Origin: an uncultured Alphaproteobacteria bacterium
GTDB taxonomy: Bacteria; Pseudomonadota; Alphaproteobacteria; Caulobacterales; Caulobacteraceae
Length of the DNA stretch: 64,000 nucleotides
NCBI GenBank assembly: GCA_903860975.1
Contig: CAIOSI010000024.1
Span: forward strand, 55,698 to 119,697
Direction of reading: 5' to 3'
Part shown: in pieces, positions 52,334 to 62,332 of the stretch
Numbering within the stretch: the first letter of the stretch is position 1
How the letters are laid out: every line of letters starts with the position of its first letter
The notes under the pieces: model-generated
What the model was told of the DNA's origin: nothing
Databases searched by the model: none
What the model saw: the letters and a program-made list of their open reading frames with translations, nothing else
Translations under genes and position numbers: made by a program

Positions 52334-52579
52334 ATGCTGATCCTCAAGCCAAACTGCGAGTGCTGTGACCGCGACCTGGCACCCGATGACGCCCAGACCC
52401 GCATCTGCACGTTGGAATGCACCTTCTGCGCTGAGTGTGCCGAAACCCGGTTTGGCAACGCTTGCCCAAACTGCGGCGGGAACTTCGTCGCCCGACCGAT
52501 CCGTCCGGCCACGATGCTGCTGAAGTACAAGGCTTCAACCGACCGGGTCACTAGGGCCCATGCGGCCCGTGCAGTCTAG
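52334..52579 (+). CDS. DUF1272-like cysteine-rich protein
   Basis: LKPNCECCDRDLAPDDAQTRICTLECTFCAECAETRFGNACPNCGGNFVARPIRP. Confidence 0.85.
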   Translation: MLILKPNCECCDRDLAPDDAQTRICTLECTFCAECAETRFGNACPNCGGNFVARPIRPATMLLKYKASTDRVTRAHAARAV

Positions 52580-52633
52580 GCGATCAACGGACTGGACTTC
52601 GAACGCGCAGCGGGGGCTGCTAAAGGCGGCTTT

Positions 52634-53329
52634 ATGCGTATCACCACGGTCGGTCTCGATGCCGACGACACCCTTTGGCACAACGAGACGATCTTTCGGC
52701 TGACGCAGGATCGGTTCCGGAACTTGATGACCGATGTGGCTCCCGCCCAGGTGCTCGACGAGCGTCTGGCGGCTGTCGAGCAGCGCAACCTGGCGCTCTA
52801 CGGCTACGGCGTTAAAGGTTTCACCCTATCCCTTATCGAGACCGCCATGGAGCTTACCGGCGGCGAGCCTTCCGGGCGAGTCATAGCGGGCATCCTAGAG
52901 GCCGGGCGCGAAATGCTGGTCCATCCAGTTGAACCGCTGCCGGGTGTCGAGCATGCGCTCGTGGAACTTTCGCGAGACTACAAGCTCGTCCTGGTCACCA
53001 AGGGCGATTTGTTGCATCAGGAGCAAAAGTTGGCGGCGTCCGGTCTTGGCGAGCTCTTCGTCGGGGTTGAGATCGTCAGCGAGAAGGATGCGGCGACCTA
53101 CGCCGGCGCTTTCGCACGCCATGGAACCGGACCCGCAGAAGCTGCGATGGTCGGTAACTCTCTGCGTTCCGACATCTTGCCTGCGCTGCAGGCTGGCTCC
53201 TTTGCCGCATACATTCCCTATCACGTGACCTGGGCCCACGAAGTGGCCGACCCACCGACGGACCATCCGAGGTTCACGGAGCTTGCCGCGATCGGGGATC
53301 TGCCCGAATGGGTCAGAGGTCTGGGCTAA
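52634..53329 (+). CDS. HAD family hydrolase
   Basis: TTVGLDADDTLWHNE, VLVTKGD, MVGNSLRSDILPALQAG. Confidence 0.92.
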   Translation: MRITTVGLDADDTLWHNETIFRLTQDRFRNLMTDVAPAQVLDERLAAVEQRNLALYGYGVKGFTLSLIETAMELTGGEPSGRVIAGILEAGREMLVHPVEPLPGVEHALVELSRDYKLVLVTKGDLLHQEQKLAASGLGELFVGVEIVSEKDAATYAGAFARHGTGPAEAAMVGNSLRSDILPALQAGSFAAYIPYHVTWAHEVADPPTDHPRFTELAAIGDLPEWVRGLG

Positions 53330-53354
53330 GTCCCAAAAGTGCCGGTGGTGATTG

Positions 53355-53624
53355 TTAGCCGCGCGGTGGCCGTGCCAGGGCCCGCTTTAGGTGAGCCGCC
53401 CAGCGACGAGCCGCCGCCAGCAATGACGTCGCCATGACCACAAAGAAGATCAATAGCCAGAAGATCTCTCGGCTGGGGCCATAGGCAGCTGAAGGCGCGT
53501 CGTCAGGCGCACGCGCGCCAAGCAGCCGGCTGACGCCAAAGTACTCCAGAGCACCGATCGCGGCCAACGTCACCAAAAGGGCGCCTGCAAGGCGGAGCCA
53601 CATGATCAAACGGGCACCCCCCAA
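53355..53624 (-). CDS. Small two-TM membrane protein (possible start at 53603)
   Basis: MWLRLAGALLVTLAAIGALEYFGV...EIFWLLIFFVVMATSLLAAARRW. Confidence 0.6.
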   Translation of the reverse strand: MGGARLIMWLRLAGALLVTLAAIGALEYFGVSRLLGARAPDDAPSAAYGPSREIFWLLIFFVVMATSLLAAARRWAAHLKRALARPPRG

Positions 53625-53746
53625 ATCGACGCACCAAAAGAGCTGCGACCATCGGCCCTGACGGGCGTTTCGTCAAATCCGCACCACCGGACGATCATGA
53701 AGAGGGTCGCTTGCCACGCCCTTTGACGTCGCATCGGAATCGACTA

Positions 53747-53761
53747 GAACAAAAATAGAAC
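53747..53761. promoter_or_regulatory. LexA (SOS) box, alphaproteobacterial type
   Basis: GAAC-AAAAATA-GAAC (minus: GTTCTATTTTTGTTC), exact GTTC-N7-GTTC direct repeat. Confidence 0.75.
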
Positions 53762-53931
53762 TCACAGCTTATCAACAGTCTTGCGTGATCCACCTACAAG
53801 CTTCGATTGCGCTGGGTGAAAAGTCTGTAGAAGCGTCGACAGATTGTCTCGCGCGCAGGGGTCGCCTGTTTATAGGGAACCCGGCGGGCTGCGCCGCAGT
53901 TGGTAGCGAATTCGGCCCGGGTGCTTTTTGA

Positions 53932-55836
53932 ATGGTCGGACGATTTGACGAGCGTTTCCTAGACGAAATCAAGACACGCCTGCGCCCGTCCGACGTCATC
54001 GGTAAGACGGTGAAGTTGCGACGGCAGGGGCGCGAATACGTCGGCCTTTCGCCCTTCTCGAAGGAGAAAACGCCTTCCTTCTATGTCAACGACGACAAGG
54101 GGCAGTTCTTCGATTTTTCCTCCGGTAAGACCGGTGACATTATCTCGTTTCTGCAGGAGAGCGAGCGGCTGACCTTTGTCGAAGCCGTCGAGCGGCTGGC
54201 CGCCGAGGCGGGTGTCGCGCTTCCCGCGGTCGATCCCCGCGCTGCCGAGCAGGAGAGGGTCCGTCAGGGCCTTGGCGAATGGCTGGAAACCGCGGCCCAT
54301 TGGTTCGAGGCCGAGCTGCGTCGCCCATCTGGCCGCGAGGCCCGCGCTTATTTGGAAAAGCGCGGCCTACCCGAAAAGGACTGGGCTCGCTTTCGCCTGG
54401 GTTTCTCACCGCCCGGCCGGACGGCGCTCAAGGACTACCTTATTGCCAAGGGCGCACGGCCCGGCGAACTGATCGAAGCGGGTATGCTGATCGCCCCGGA
54501 AGACGGCGGAGCGCCCTACGACCGCTTTCGCGACAGGATCATCTTTCCGATCGCCGATGCGCGGGGCCGCGTGATCTCGTTCGGTGGTCGGGCCATGGAT
54601 CCGCAGGCTCGTGCGAAGTACTTGAATGGTCCGGAGACCAGCGTCTTCCACAAGGGCCACCAGCTCTATGGCCTGGCCGAAGCTCGAAAGATTATCGCTG
54701 CGGCGCCAGCAGGCGAAACGCCACCACTGGTCGTCGTCGAAGGCTACATGGACGTGATCGCCTGCCAGCGTGCGGGTCTGCCGGCCGTTGCCGCGATGGG
54801 CACCGCGCTTGGCGAGGACCAGATGGAGGTCCTTTGGCGCCACCACCCCGAGCCTTCGATCTGTCTCGATAGCGATCGTGCCGGCCGCCAGGCAGCCCAT
54901 CGGCTGTTGGATCGCGCCCTGCCGCTGCTGAAGCCCGGGAGGAGCTTCAAGTTCGTCCTTATCGAGAGCGGCAAAGATCCGGACGAGGTGTTGCGTGAAC
55001 AGGGCCCTGCCGCGCTGAAAGCGCAGCTGACCCAGGCAACGCCCTTTGTGGAAGCCCTCTTCCTGCGTGAGCGTGACGCCGATCCATCGGATACCCCCGA
55101 GCGCAGAACCGCGCTCAAGGTGCGCCTGCGTAAACTTGCGGCCACGATCGCGGACCCCGATCTCGCACAGGCTTATAAGGAAGACCTGCTGAGCCGCTAT
55201 GAACAGCTGTGGCCAACCCAACAGCCGGTATTCACTGTCGGGGCTGCGGCGCGCGAGATGTCTCGTCGGCGCTGGGACAAGGAAAAATCAGGTATATCGC
55301 AGGCTGGATCGACGCCTGAGGCTAAAGACGCGAGCCGCCGCTTGAGGGTCTCCCCGCGTCCTCTTGCCGCCGCGCTGGCCCTGGCGGCGGTTCGCGACCC
55401 AGCGGTTATTGATGAAAAGATCGAGCTGATCGGAGCTCGCGGCTTCGGCGACGAAAAACTGGATGGCCTCGCCCAAGCGCTGGTGCGCCTAAGGTATGAG
55501 GCTGACGGCCAGGAATTCGACGGCGCGCTCCAAGCCAGGGGGTTCGATCCTGCCATGTTGACGTTGTTGGAACAGGACGCGCGGCGCGCCGGCGTTAGCG
55601 CCCCGTTCCTCCAGGAGAGCGGTGAGCACGCGCGCGAGCTCTGGTGCCAAGCCTTCGATCTCCTCATGCAGCTGGAGAGTTTGGAGCGCGCGGTGGAGGC
55701 CGCCGCACGCGATCTCGATCGCGAGCGCGACTCAACGGCGTTGAATGCCCTGAAGGCTGAGCGGGATCATCTTCGCAAGCGTCTGAACAGCGACTGGGCG
55801 CACCCGGAAGAGACGGTGGCCGTTCTGCCCCATTGA
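53932..55836 (+). CDS. dnaG: DNA primase DnaG
   Basis: SFYVNDDKGQFFDFSSGKTGDIISFLQE, VVVEGYMDVIACQRAGL TOPRIM. Confidence 0.97.
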   Translation: MVGRFDERFLDEIKTRLRPSDVIGKTVKLRRQGREYVGLSPFSKEKTPSFYVNDDKGQFFDFSSGKTGDIISFLQESERLTFVEAVERLAAEAGVALPAVDPRAAEQERVRQGLGEWLETAAHWFEAELRRPSGREARAYLEKRGLPEKDWARFRLGFSPPGRTALKDYLIAKGARPGELIEAGMLIAPEDGGAPYDRFRDRIIFPIADARGRVISFGGRAMDPQARAKYLNGPETSVFHKGHQLYGLAEARKIIAAAPAGETPPLVVVEGYMDVIACQRAGLPAVAAMGTALGEDQMEVLWRHHPEPSICLDSDRAGRQAAHRLLDRALPLLKPGRSFKFVLIESGKDPDEVLREQGPAALKAQLTQATPFVEALFLRERDADPSDTPERRTALKVRLRKLAATIADPDLAQAYKEDLLSRYEQLWPTQQPVFTVGAAAREMSRRRWDKEKSGISQAGSTPEAKDASRRLRVSPRPLAAALALAAVRDPAVIDEKIELIGARGFGDEKLDGLAQALVRLRYEADGQEFDGALQARGFDPAMLTLLEQDARRAGVSAPFLQESGEHARELWCQAFDLLMQLESLERAVEAAARDLDRERDSTALNALKAERDHLRKRLNSDWAHPEETVAVLPH

Positions 55837-56337
55837 AGTGTGCGACAAAATAGCTTCATAAAAACAGAGAGTAGGCTGACGGTTCGGCAGTTCAGAGAGA
55901 ACTTCCCTGCCATCTGTCCACAGCTCATCTTGACATCCGCCGTCTTCGACGCCATCTGGCCGTTGCGGATTTAGCGCGCTGTTGACAGGCATTCGATCGG
56001 GCCGCCGCGAGGATTCGGGCGCGCCCATAAAATCAGATGATGCCTCCCTCGATGCGCGGTGATCCCAGTGGTCGCGCCTCTTCGCGGACTCTTTTAAAGG
56101 GTCGGCAGCTTGTGACGATGCCACCGACGCCTAGGGGGTAGACCTTGGGTGATCGCGGTGTGGCGCGTTTGAGAAGCCCGGAGGTGAAGTGCGGCGCACT
56201 GACGCAAAGCCGATAACATACCGACCAATTTGGGGTGGGCGACAGGTTGCGATGCTTCGGCATTGGCCTTTCCGTCCGCAAGAAATTCTTTCCGGCCCAT
56301 GCCTTGCTGGGGCTTAGCGCCGAATTCGGAGAACTCG

Positions 56338-58293
56338 ATGAGTACGAACACCGCTGAAGCTGAAGCGCCAGAAACCACAGGCAGCGACGGCCCTTTGCTT
56401 GATCTGACGGACGCGGCGGTCAAGAAATTCATCAAACAAGCCAAGGCTCGCGGCTATGTCACGATGGACGAGCTGAACAAGGTCCTGCCGTCAGAGGAGG
56501 TCACCTCCGAGGCAATCGAAGACACCTTGGCTATGCTTTCCGAGATGGGCGTCAACGTCGTTGAGGCCGAAGAGGACGCCGAGGGCGGCGGCGAAGTCGC
56601 AGTTCGGGAAGAGACCTCGGTCGTCGAGACCACCAAGGAAGCGGCCTACGATCGCACGGACGATCCGGTACGCATGTACCTACGCGAGATGGGCTCAGTG
56701 GAGCTGCTGTCGCGCGAGGGCGAAATCGCGATCGCCAAGCGCATTGAGGCTGGCCGCGACACGATGATCCGCGGGCTCTGCGAAAGCGCGCTGACGTTTG
56801 AAGCTATCATGGTCTGGCGCGAAGAGCTGGGCTCAGGCCGCATCCTGTTGCGCGAGGTCATCGACCTTGAGCAGACTTACGGCGGCGTCAATGCCGCGGC
56901 CGCCGAGGAGCTGGCCGCGAACGCGCCGACGCCCGCCGAAGTCGAAGAAGATGCCGAGCCCGAGTTAAACGCCGATGGCGAGGCGATCGCCAAGAGCGAT
57001 GATGACGATGATTTCGACGATGGGGCTGGTCCGACCATCAGCGCGATGGAGAGCGAGCTGCGCGAAGGCGTGATGCTCACGCTGGATGCGATCGCCTTGG
57101 AGTTCGAGAGCTTCCGCTTGCTGCAGGAGAAATTGGTCGGTCAGCGCCTGAAGGGCGAGGACCTATCGGAAAAGGACCGTGCAGCCTACGTCACGGCGAC
57201 GGGCGCGATCGTCTTGCATCTGAAGACGCTGAAGCTGAACAACAACCGCATCGAGGCGCTGGTCGAGCAGCTCTACGCCATCAACAAACGCTTGATGGGT
57301 CTAGAGGGCCGCCTTCTACGCCTCGCCGACAGCTACGGAATCAGCCGGGGCGAGTTTTTGAAGGCCTACTTTGGCTCCGAATTGCGTCCCGACTGGACCG
57401 ACCAAGTGAAGGCATTGGGCGTACGGTGGACAAAGTTCTCCGAGAACGACAACGGCCAGATTGGCGACATCCGCACCGAGATCGCCGCTCTGGCGACTGA
57501 GACGGGCGTGCCGATCGATGACTACCGACGCATAGTCCAGACGGTCCAAAAAGGTGAACGAGAGGCACGGCAGGCCAAGAAGGAAATGGTTGAGGCCAAC
57601 CTTCGTCTCGTAATCTCGATCGCCAAAAAATACACCAACCGCGGTCTGCAGTTCCTGGATCTCATTCAGGAAGGCAACATTGGTCTGATGAAGGCGGTTG
57701 ATAAGTTCGAATACCGCCGCGGCTACAAGTTCTCGACCTACGCCACCTGGTGGATTCGTCAGGCCATCACCCGTTCGATCGCCGACCAGGCGCGCACCAT
57801 CCGAATTCCGGTGCACATGATCGAGACGATCAACAAGATCGTCCGGACGAGCCGCCAGATGCTGCACGAAATCGGCCGCGAGCCGACACCGGAAGAGCTG
57901 GCCGAAAAATTGGCAATGCCTTTGGAAAAGGTCCGCAAGGTCCTGAAGATCGCCAAGGAGCCAATCAGTCTCGAGACACCGATCGGCGACGAAGAAGACA
58001 GCCACCTTGGTGACTTTATCGAAGACAAGAATGCGATCCTGCCGATTGATGCGGCAATCCAGTCGAACCTGCGGGAGACCACCACTCGTGTGCTCGCGTC
58101 TCTGACGCCCCGCGAAGAACGCGTGCTGCGCATGCGCTTTGGTATCGGCATGAATACCGACCATACCCTCGAGGAAGTCGGCCAGCAGTTCAGCGTCACC
58201 CGCGAGCGCATTCGTCAGATCGAAGCCAAGGCGCTGCGCAAGCTCAAGCATCCGAGCCGCTCGCGCAAGCTGCGCAGCTTCCTGGACAGCTGA
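56338..58293 (+). CDS. rpoD: RNA polymerase sigma factor RpoD (sigma-70)
   Basis: [62 protein letters not shown]; region 4 HTH. Confidence 0.98.
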   Translation: MSTNTAEAEAPETTGSDGPLLDLTDAAVKKFIKQAKARGYVTMDELNKVLPSEEVTSEAIEDTLAMLSEMGVNVVEAEEDAEGGGEVAVREETSVVETTKEAAYDRTDDPVRMYLREMGSVELLSREGEIAIAKRIEAGRDTMIRGLCESALTFEAIMVWREELGSGRILLREVIDLEQTYGGVNAAAAEELAANAPTPAEVEEDAEPELNADGEAIAKSDDDDDFDDGAGPTISAMESELREGVMLTLDAIALEFESFRLLQEKLVGQRLKGEDLSEKDRAAYVTATGAIVLHLKTLKLNNNRIEALVEQLYAINKRLMGLEGRLLRLADSYGISRGEFLKAYFGSELRPDWTDQVKALGVRWTKFSENDNGQIGDIRTEIAALATETGVPIDDYRRIVQTVQKGEREARQAKKEMVEANLRLVISIAKKYTNRGLQFLDLIQEGNIGLMKAVDKFEYRRGYKFSTYATWWIRQAITRSIADQARTIRIPVHMIETINKIVRTSRQMLHEIGREPTPEELAEKLAMPLEKVRKVLKIAKEPISLETPIGDEEDSHLGDFIEDKNAILPIDAAIQSNLRETTTRVLASLTPREERVLRMRFGIGMNTDHTLEEVGQQFSVTRERIRQIEAKALRKLKHPSRSRKLRSFLDS

Positions 58294-58303
58294 GAACGGT
58301 CAG

Positions 58304-58328
58304 GGCCCCGCTCCTTGCGGGGCCTTTT
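58304..58328 (+). terminator. Rho-independent terminator of rpoD
   Basis: GGCCCCGC-tcctt-GCGGGGCC-TTTT, immediately after the rpoD stop. Confidence 0.9.
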
Positions 58329-58338
58329 CGTTCTGCGC

Positions 58339-58959
58339 TTAGCGCCAGCCGTAGTTGAAACTAATCGAGATCCGCTCCGTCTTGGCGCGGTTGGCGGGCA
58401 CTTCGTGGCGCAGCCAACTTTCCCACATGAACACTGTGCCCGCCTCCGGGGTCAGATAGACGAACGCCTGGTCATCTTGCGGTGCGTCGCGTCTTCGCGG
58501 CGGGGCGGCCATCATCATCGGCAGGCGCGGGTCCTCGAGCTTGAGAGCACTCGAGCCTGGCGGCGTTGTCACATAGATCGTCCCCGACAATACGCTGTGA
58601 GGATGAATGTGCCCTGAGTGGGTCGCTCCCGGTTTCAGCAGGTTGGCCCAAAGGCTGTCGAGCTTCAGCCGGCCACGGCCCAGGTCAAACGCCAGGTCCT
58701 TGGCGAAGGTGGCGGCATGCTTGTCGAGTTTGGTCTTCAACTCCCCAAAGACGCTTGCCCGCGTCGTCAGGTCGTTCAGCGAGGCATAGGAGGTGTAACC
58801 GTCATAGTTGTTGGCCTTGCACCAAGCTCGTCCTGCGATATCCTCACGCGCCAGCATGCGACAAGCGCCTTCCAATTCGGCCCTGAAATTTTCGAAGTTC
58901 CGGTCTGTGCTAAGTGATGCATTATAGATCGGAGTCGCGAACAGGTGACGTATCGCCAT
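58339..58959 (-). CDS. Putative 2OG-Fe(II) oxygenase (TIGR02466-type)
   Basis: FATPIYNASLSTD; LKPGATHSGHIHPHSVLSGTIYV; FVYLTPEAGTVFMWESWLRHEV. Confidence 0.85.
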   Translation of the reverse strand: MAIRHLFATPIYNASLSTDRNFENFRAELEGACRMLAREDIAGRAWCKANNYDGYTSYASLNDLTTRASVFGELKTKLDKHAATFAKDLAFDLGRGRLKLDSLWANLLKPGATHSGHIHPHSVLSGTIYVTTPPGSSALKLEDPRLPMMMAAPPRRRDAPQDDQAFVYLTPEAGTVFMWESWLRHEVPANRAKTERISISFNYGWR

Positions 58960-59087
58960 AGGGGGGCGCTAATCGTCTCTGCGCCGAAAGTCAAAAGTTG
59001 GTGCGTCTGGCGCTTCGCTTAAAGGTCCGCTAGGAATTTCAGCAAATACGACTCCGTCGGTTTTTGAGATGGAGATTTGGGGAGCGA

Positions 59088-59987
59088 ATGATGATTAGGA
59101 CTTTGGTTGCGCTGGCGTTGGCTGGCGCGGTTGTTGGCGGTCAGGCTCAAGCCCAGACCGCTCCCGCCAAGGCAAAGCCGGCGGCTACAGCGACGAAGGG
59201 TGCCTCGAAGGCTTCGGCCTACCGTGCGCCCCGCGGTCCGGATGGCAAGCATCCCGACCTGAACGGTGTTTGGCAGGTGATGAACACTGCCAATTGGAAC
59301 ATCGAGCCCCATGCGGCGAGCGCCGCGCTTCAAATGCGTCCTGGTCCCGTGGTTCCAGTGCCAGCCAAGGACGTGTTGGCGCTTGGAGCGGTTGGCTCAG
59401 TGCCCGCCGGTCTTGGCGTCGTCGAAGGCGGCGCGATCCCTTACACGCCAGCGGCTTTGAAGCAGCGCGACGCCAACAAGTCTGACTGGATCCACAAAGA
59501 TCCGGAGATCAAGTGCTACCTGCCAGGCGTACCACGCGCCAACTACATGTCGCTGCCGTTCCAGATCTTCCAGTCTGAGAGCGCGACCTTGATCGCCTAC
59601 GAATATGCAGGGGCCGTGCGCAATCTGCAGTTCAAGGACCCAGGTCCGGCCCCCGTCGACAGCTGGATGGGTCAGTCGGTCGCTCACTGGGAAGGCGATA
59701 GCTTGGTGGTGGTTGTGACCGGCATGCTCGACTCGACCTGGTTCGATCGCGCAGGCAATTTCCACACCGGCGATGTCAAGGTTGTTGAGCGTTGGACCCC
59801 TACCGGTCCTGGCGTGATGCGCTATGAGGCCACGATCGAGGATCCCAGCATCTTCACGCGTCCTTGGAAGATGAGCATGAATCTTTATAAGCACGTTGGC
59901 GAAGACGCTCGCCTTCAACAGTTCAAGTGTGTCGAGTTCGTCGAAGAATTGATGTACGGTCACTTGCGCAAAGAGCCGCTTAAGTAA
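59088..59987 (+). CDS. Secreted hypothetical protein
   Basis: Signal peptide MMIRTLVALALAGAVVGGQAQAQ; GKHPDLNGVWQVMNTANWNIEPHAA...KCYLPGVPRANYMSLPFQIFQ. Confidence 0.75.
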   Translation: MMIRTLVALALAGAVVGGQAQAQTAPAKAKPAATATKGASKASAYRAPRGPDGKHPDLNGVWQVMNTANWNIEPHAASAALQMRPGPVVPVPAKDVLALGAVGSVPAGLGVVEGGAIPYTPAALKQRDANKSDWIHKDPEIKCYLPGVPRANYMSLPFQIFQSESATLIAYEYAGAVRNLQFKDPGPAPVDSWMGQSVAHWEGDSLVVVVTGMLDSTWFDRAGNFHTGDVKVVERWTPTGPGVMRYEATIEDPSIFTRPWKMSMNLYKHVGEDARLQQFKCVEFVEELMYGHLRKEPLK

Positions 59988-60093
59988 CGACTACTCCCGC
60001 CCTGTCTTCCTGCGCCCGTTTTGTGGTCACCATGGCCTCAATGTGGTCGCAGAAAGATGAAAAGATAGCAGCATCCTCCGCTGGAGACGCCCA

Positions 60094-60549
60094 ATGAATT
60101 TCCGTAGTTTTATTATCCCAACGATGATTTCCGCCGGCCTTTTGGCCGCTGCGACGATCGGCGTCACGCAGGCTTCGGCCCACCACGCCTTCGCCGCTGA
60201 ATTTGACGGCAAGGCCCCGGTTCTGCTCCGCGGCAAGGTCGTCAAGGTCGAATGGATCAACCCGCACGCGTGGGTGCACGTCAATGTGATCGCCGCTGAT
60301 GGCACAGCGACGGAGTGGATGGTTGAGGGCGGCACGCCCAACACCCTGCTGCGTGCTGGCATTGACCGTAACTCGCTGAAGGTCGGCACGGACATCGTCG
60401 TCCGCGGCTATCAGTCGAAAGACAAGGCCTGTACGCCGATCTGTAAGGCGAACGGCCGCGATGTGACCTTCCCGGACGGCCGCAAGCTGTTCATGGGCTC
60501 GTCCGGCACTGGCGCGCCGAAGGATGGTTCCGACGCGACCGAGAAATAG
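60094..60549 (+). CDS. DUF6152-like secreted protein
   Basis: Signal peptide ending ...QASA/HHAFAAEFDGKAPVLLRGKVVKVEWINPHAWVHVNV. Confidence 0.78.
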   Translation: MNFRSFIIPTMISAGLLAAATIGVTQASAHHAFAAEFDGKAPVLLRGKVVKVEWINPHAWVHVNVIAADGTATEWMVEGGTPNTLLRAGIDRNSLKVGTDIVVRGYQSKDKACTPICKANGRDVTFPDGRKLFMGSSGTGAPKDGSDATEK

Positions 60550-60569
60550 GCATTAGCCAGGATTTATTA

Positions 60570-60594
60570 GGGGGGCGCATAGCCCCCCTTTTTT
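60570..60594 (+). terminator. Rho-independent terminator
   Basis: GGGGGGC-gcata-GCCCCCC-TTTTTT after the DUF6152-like gene. Confidence 0.9.
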
Positions 60595-60864
60595 CTGGGC
60601 GCGCTGAGTGCTGTGAGCCGGCGTCGTCGCGCGTGATGATATCGAGCGAAGCGGCTGGGCCGCTTTGGCCCTGACGTCTTCCGTTCGGTACGACAGCGTG
60701 CCTCGGACAGTCTAAGACGTTCAGACTGTAACCAAGGTGTAACAGCGCTGGAACCGTTGGTTGCTTGATTGTCGGGCTATGGCGGGTGCGTATGAGCAGG
60801 CGACGCGATCACGATCGCTGCTTGAGGTGGGGAACAGGATGGACGGACTAAGGGAGCTGCGCCA

Positions 60865-61479
60865 ATGATTGGCGCATTCTTAAACTGGCTTCAGCACGGC
60901 TTTGGAAAAGGTCCGACGCCGGATGGCCAATCCTTCAGCGAATTGCTTCTAGGCTCGCTCAATTTCTGGAATCTTCTGGAAGGCACCCACCTCATCGCGC
61001 TGATGTTGTTTGCGGGCACAATCTTGGTGGTCGATCTGCGGCTTCTGGGCGTAACGTTTCGGAAAACAAAGGTATCGGTGGTCAGCAATGCAATCCTGCC
61101 GCTGACGGTGTTCAGTTTCATCTTTGTGGTGATCACGGGGACGGGCCTGCTTTTCGCCAAGCCGATTTTCTACTACCACGACATCTGGTTCCGAGCGAAA
61201 ATGGTCTTCTTGGCCATCGCGCTGATCAACATCTTGGTCTTCCATGGCCAGACCCAGAAGACGCAAGGCTCGTGGGACGCCGATGAACTCCCACCGCGCA
61301 CAGCGCGCTTGGCTGCGGCCGGTTCGCTGTTTATGTGGCTTCTGGTTATCGCAACCGGCCGGTTCATTCCCTACAACTGGTATGAGTGCGGCAAGCCTCA
61401 GCCGGCCTTCATCAACTGGGTGGAGGAGTGCAAGACCTCCGATAAGGGCGAAATGAACCTCGCGGGGCAGCACTTATGA
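60865..61479 (+). CDS. DUF6644-like multi-pass membrane protein
   Basis: NLLEGTHLIALMLFAGTILVVDLRLLG...FSFIFVVITGTGLLFAKPIFYYHDIWFRAKMVFLAIALINILVFHGQ. Confidence 0.75.
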   Translation: MIGAFLNWLQHGFGKGPTPDGQSFSELLLGSLNFWNLLEGTHLIALMLFAGTILVVDLRLLGVTFRKTKVSVVSNAILPLTVFSFIFVVITGTGLLFAKPIFYYHDIWFRAKMVFLAIALINILVFHGQTQKTQGSWDADELPPRTARLAAAGSLFMWLLVIATGRFIPYNWYECGKPQPAFINWVEECKTSDKGEMNLAGQHL

Positions 61480-62315
61480 GCAGCATAAACCTCGAGTACT
61501 TTTTCCCCCATGCCAAGCCTTGGGTAGAGAGCCTCGCGAACATTCCCCCGGCGACGTGGGTCAACGGACCCACCTTCGGCTACGCCTCATGGGAGGTCGG
61601 GCATATCGTTTCCCTGGTTCTGCTGGGCGGAACCACAATCCTGATGAACCTGCGCATGCTGGATGCGGGCATGACCGAGGAGCCACCGGCGGAAATCTAC
61701 CGGAATCTGAGATTTTGGCAGAACCTCGGCATCGTTGGCATCGTCATTACCGGTGTGCTGATCGGCTCAGCCAACGCCGTTAAACTCTACGACAGCTCTG
61801 CCTTCGTCGTGAAAATGATGGCGCTGCTTGCTGGGGTCATCCTGACCTATGGCGTGAGCCGCCCCGTCGCTGCGGCCAATGGCGCCGTGGCGCTCCTGCC
61901 GAAGATCTGGTTCGCGATCGGAGGCGCCATATTCCTGGCCGGAATTTGGATCTTTTCGACAACGGAACTGATCGACGTGGGCATCTACCATTTGATCACG
62001 GCCGCAGCGCTGATCCTAATCCCCGTGACGCGTGGCCGGCTACGATGGGCTTATCTCGCTGGCATGATCGCGCTGATCTTAGCGCAGTTCATCCACACTC
62101 ACATCGTGATCAAGCCGGATGACTACGCACATCTGGACCCGGTCAACAAAGTCTACACCGGTCTTTACGTCGCCTGGGTTCTCGGCACGGGAATGGTCAC
62201 CCTGTTCCGCGGTTCGGGCGAGGGGGGCGGGCCGCTGACCAAGCTCGTGGCTTATTCGACGATGCTGGTCTGGGTGCTTGGCGCCGCAGCCGGACGCTGG
62301 ATCGCCTTCCAATAG
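61476..62315 (+). CDS. Multi-pass membrane protein, paralogue of the preceding gene
   Basis: ATGA overlap; WEVGHIVSLVLLGGTTILMNLRMLD...IVITGVLIGSANAVKLYDSSAFVVKMMALL matches the upstream protein. Confidence 0.78.
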   Translation: MSSINLEYFFPHAKPWVESLANIPPATWVNGPTFGYASWEVGHIVSLVLLGGTTILMNLRMLDAGMTEEPPAEIYRNLRFWQNLGIVGIVITGVLIGSANAVKLYDSSAFVVKMMALLAGVILTYGVSRPVAAANGAVALLPKIWFAIGGAIFLAGIWIFSTTELIDVGIYHLITAAALILIPVTRGRLRWAYLAGMIALILAQFIHTHIVIKPDDYAHLDPVNKVYTGLYVAWVLGTGMVTLFRGSGEGGGPLTKLVAYSTMLVWVLGAAAGRWIAFQ

Positions 62316-62332
62316 GGACGGCGCGAAGGTCC

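Noticed and set aside
53768-53776. TTATCAACA as a DnaA box
   Set aside because: Single site with a mismatch to TTATNCACA; no cluster, so no evidence of replication control
57316-58251. 311-aa minus-strand ORF opposite rpoD
   Set aside because: Shadow of the rpoD conserved region; not an independent gene
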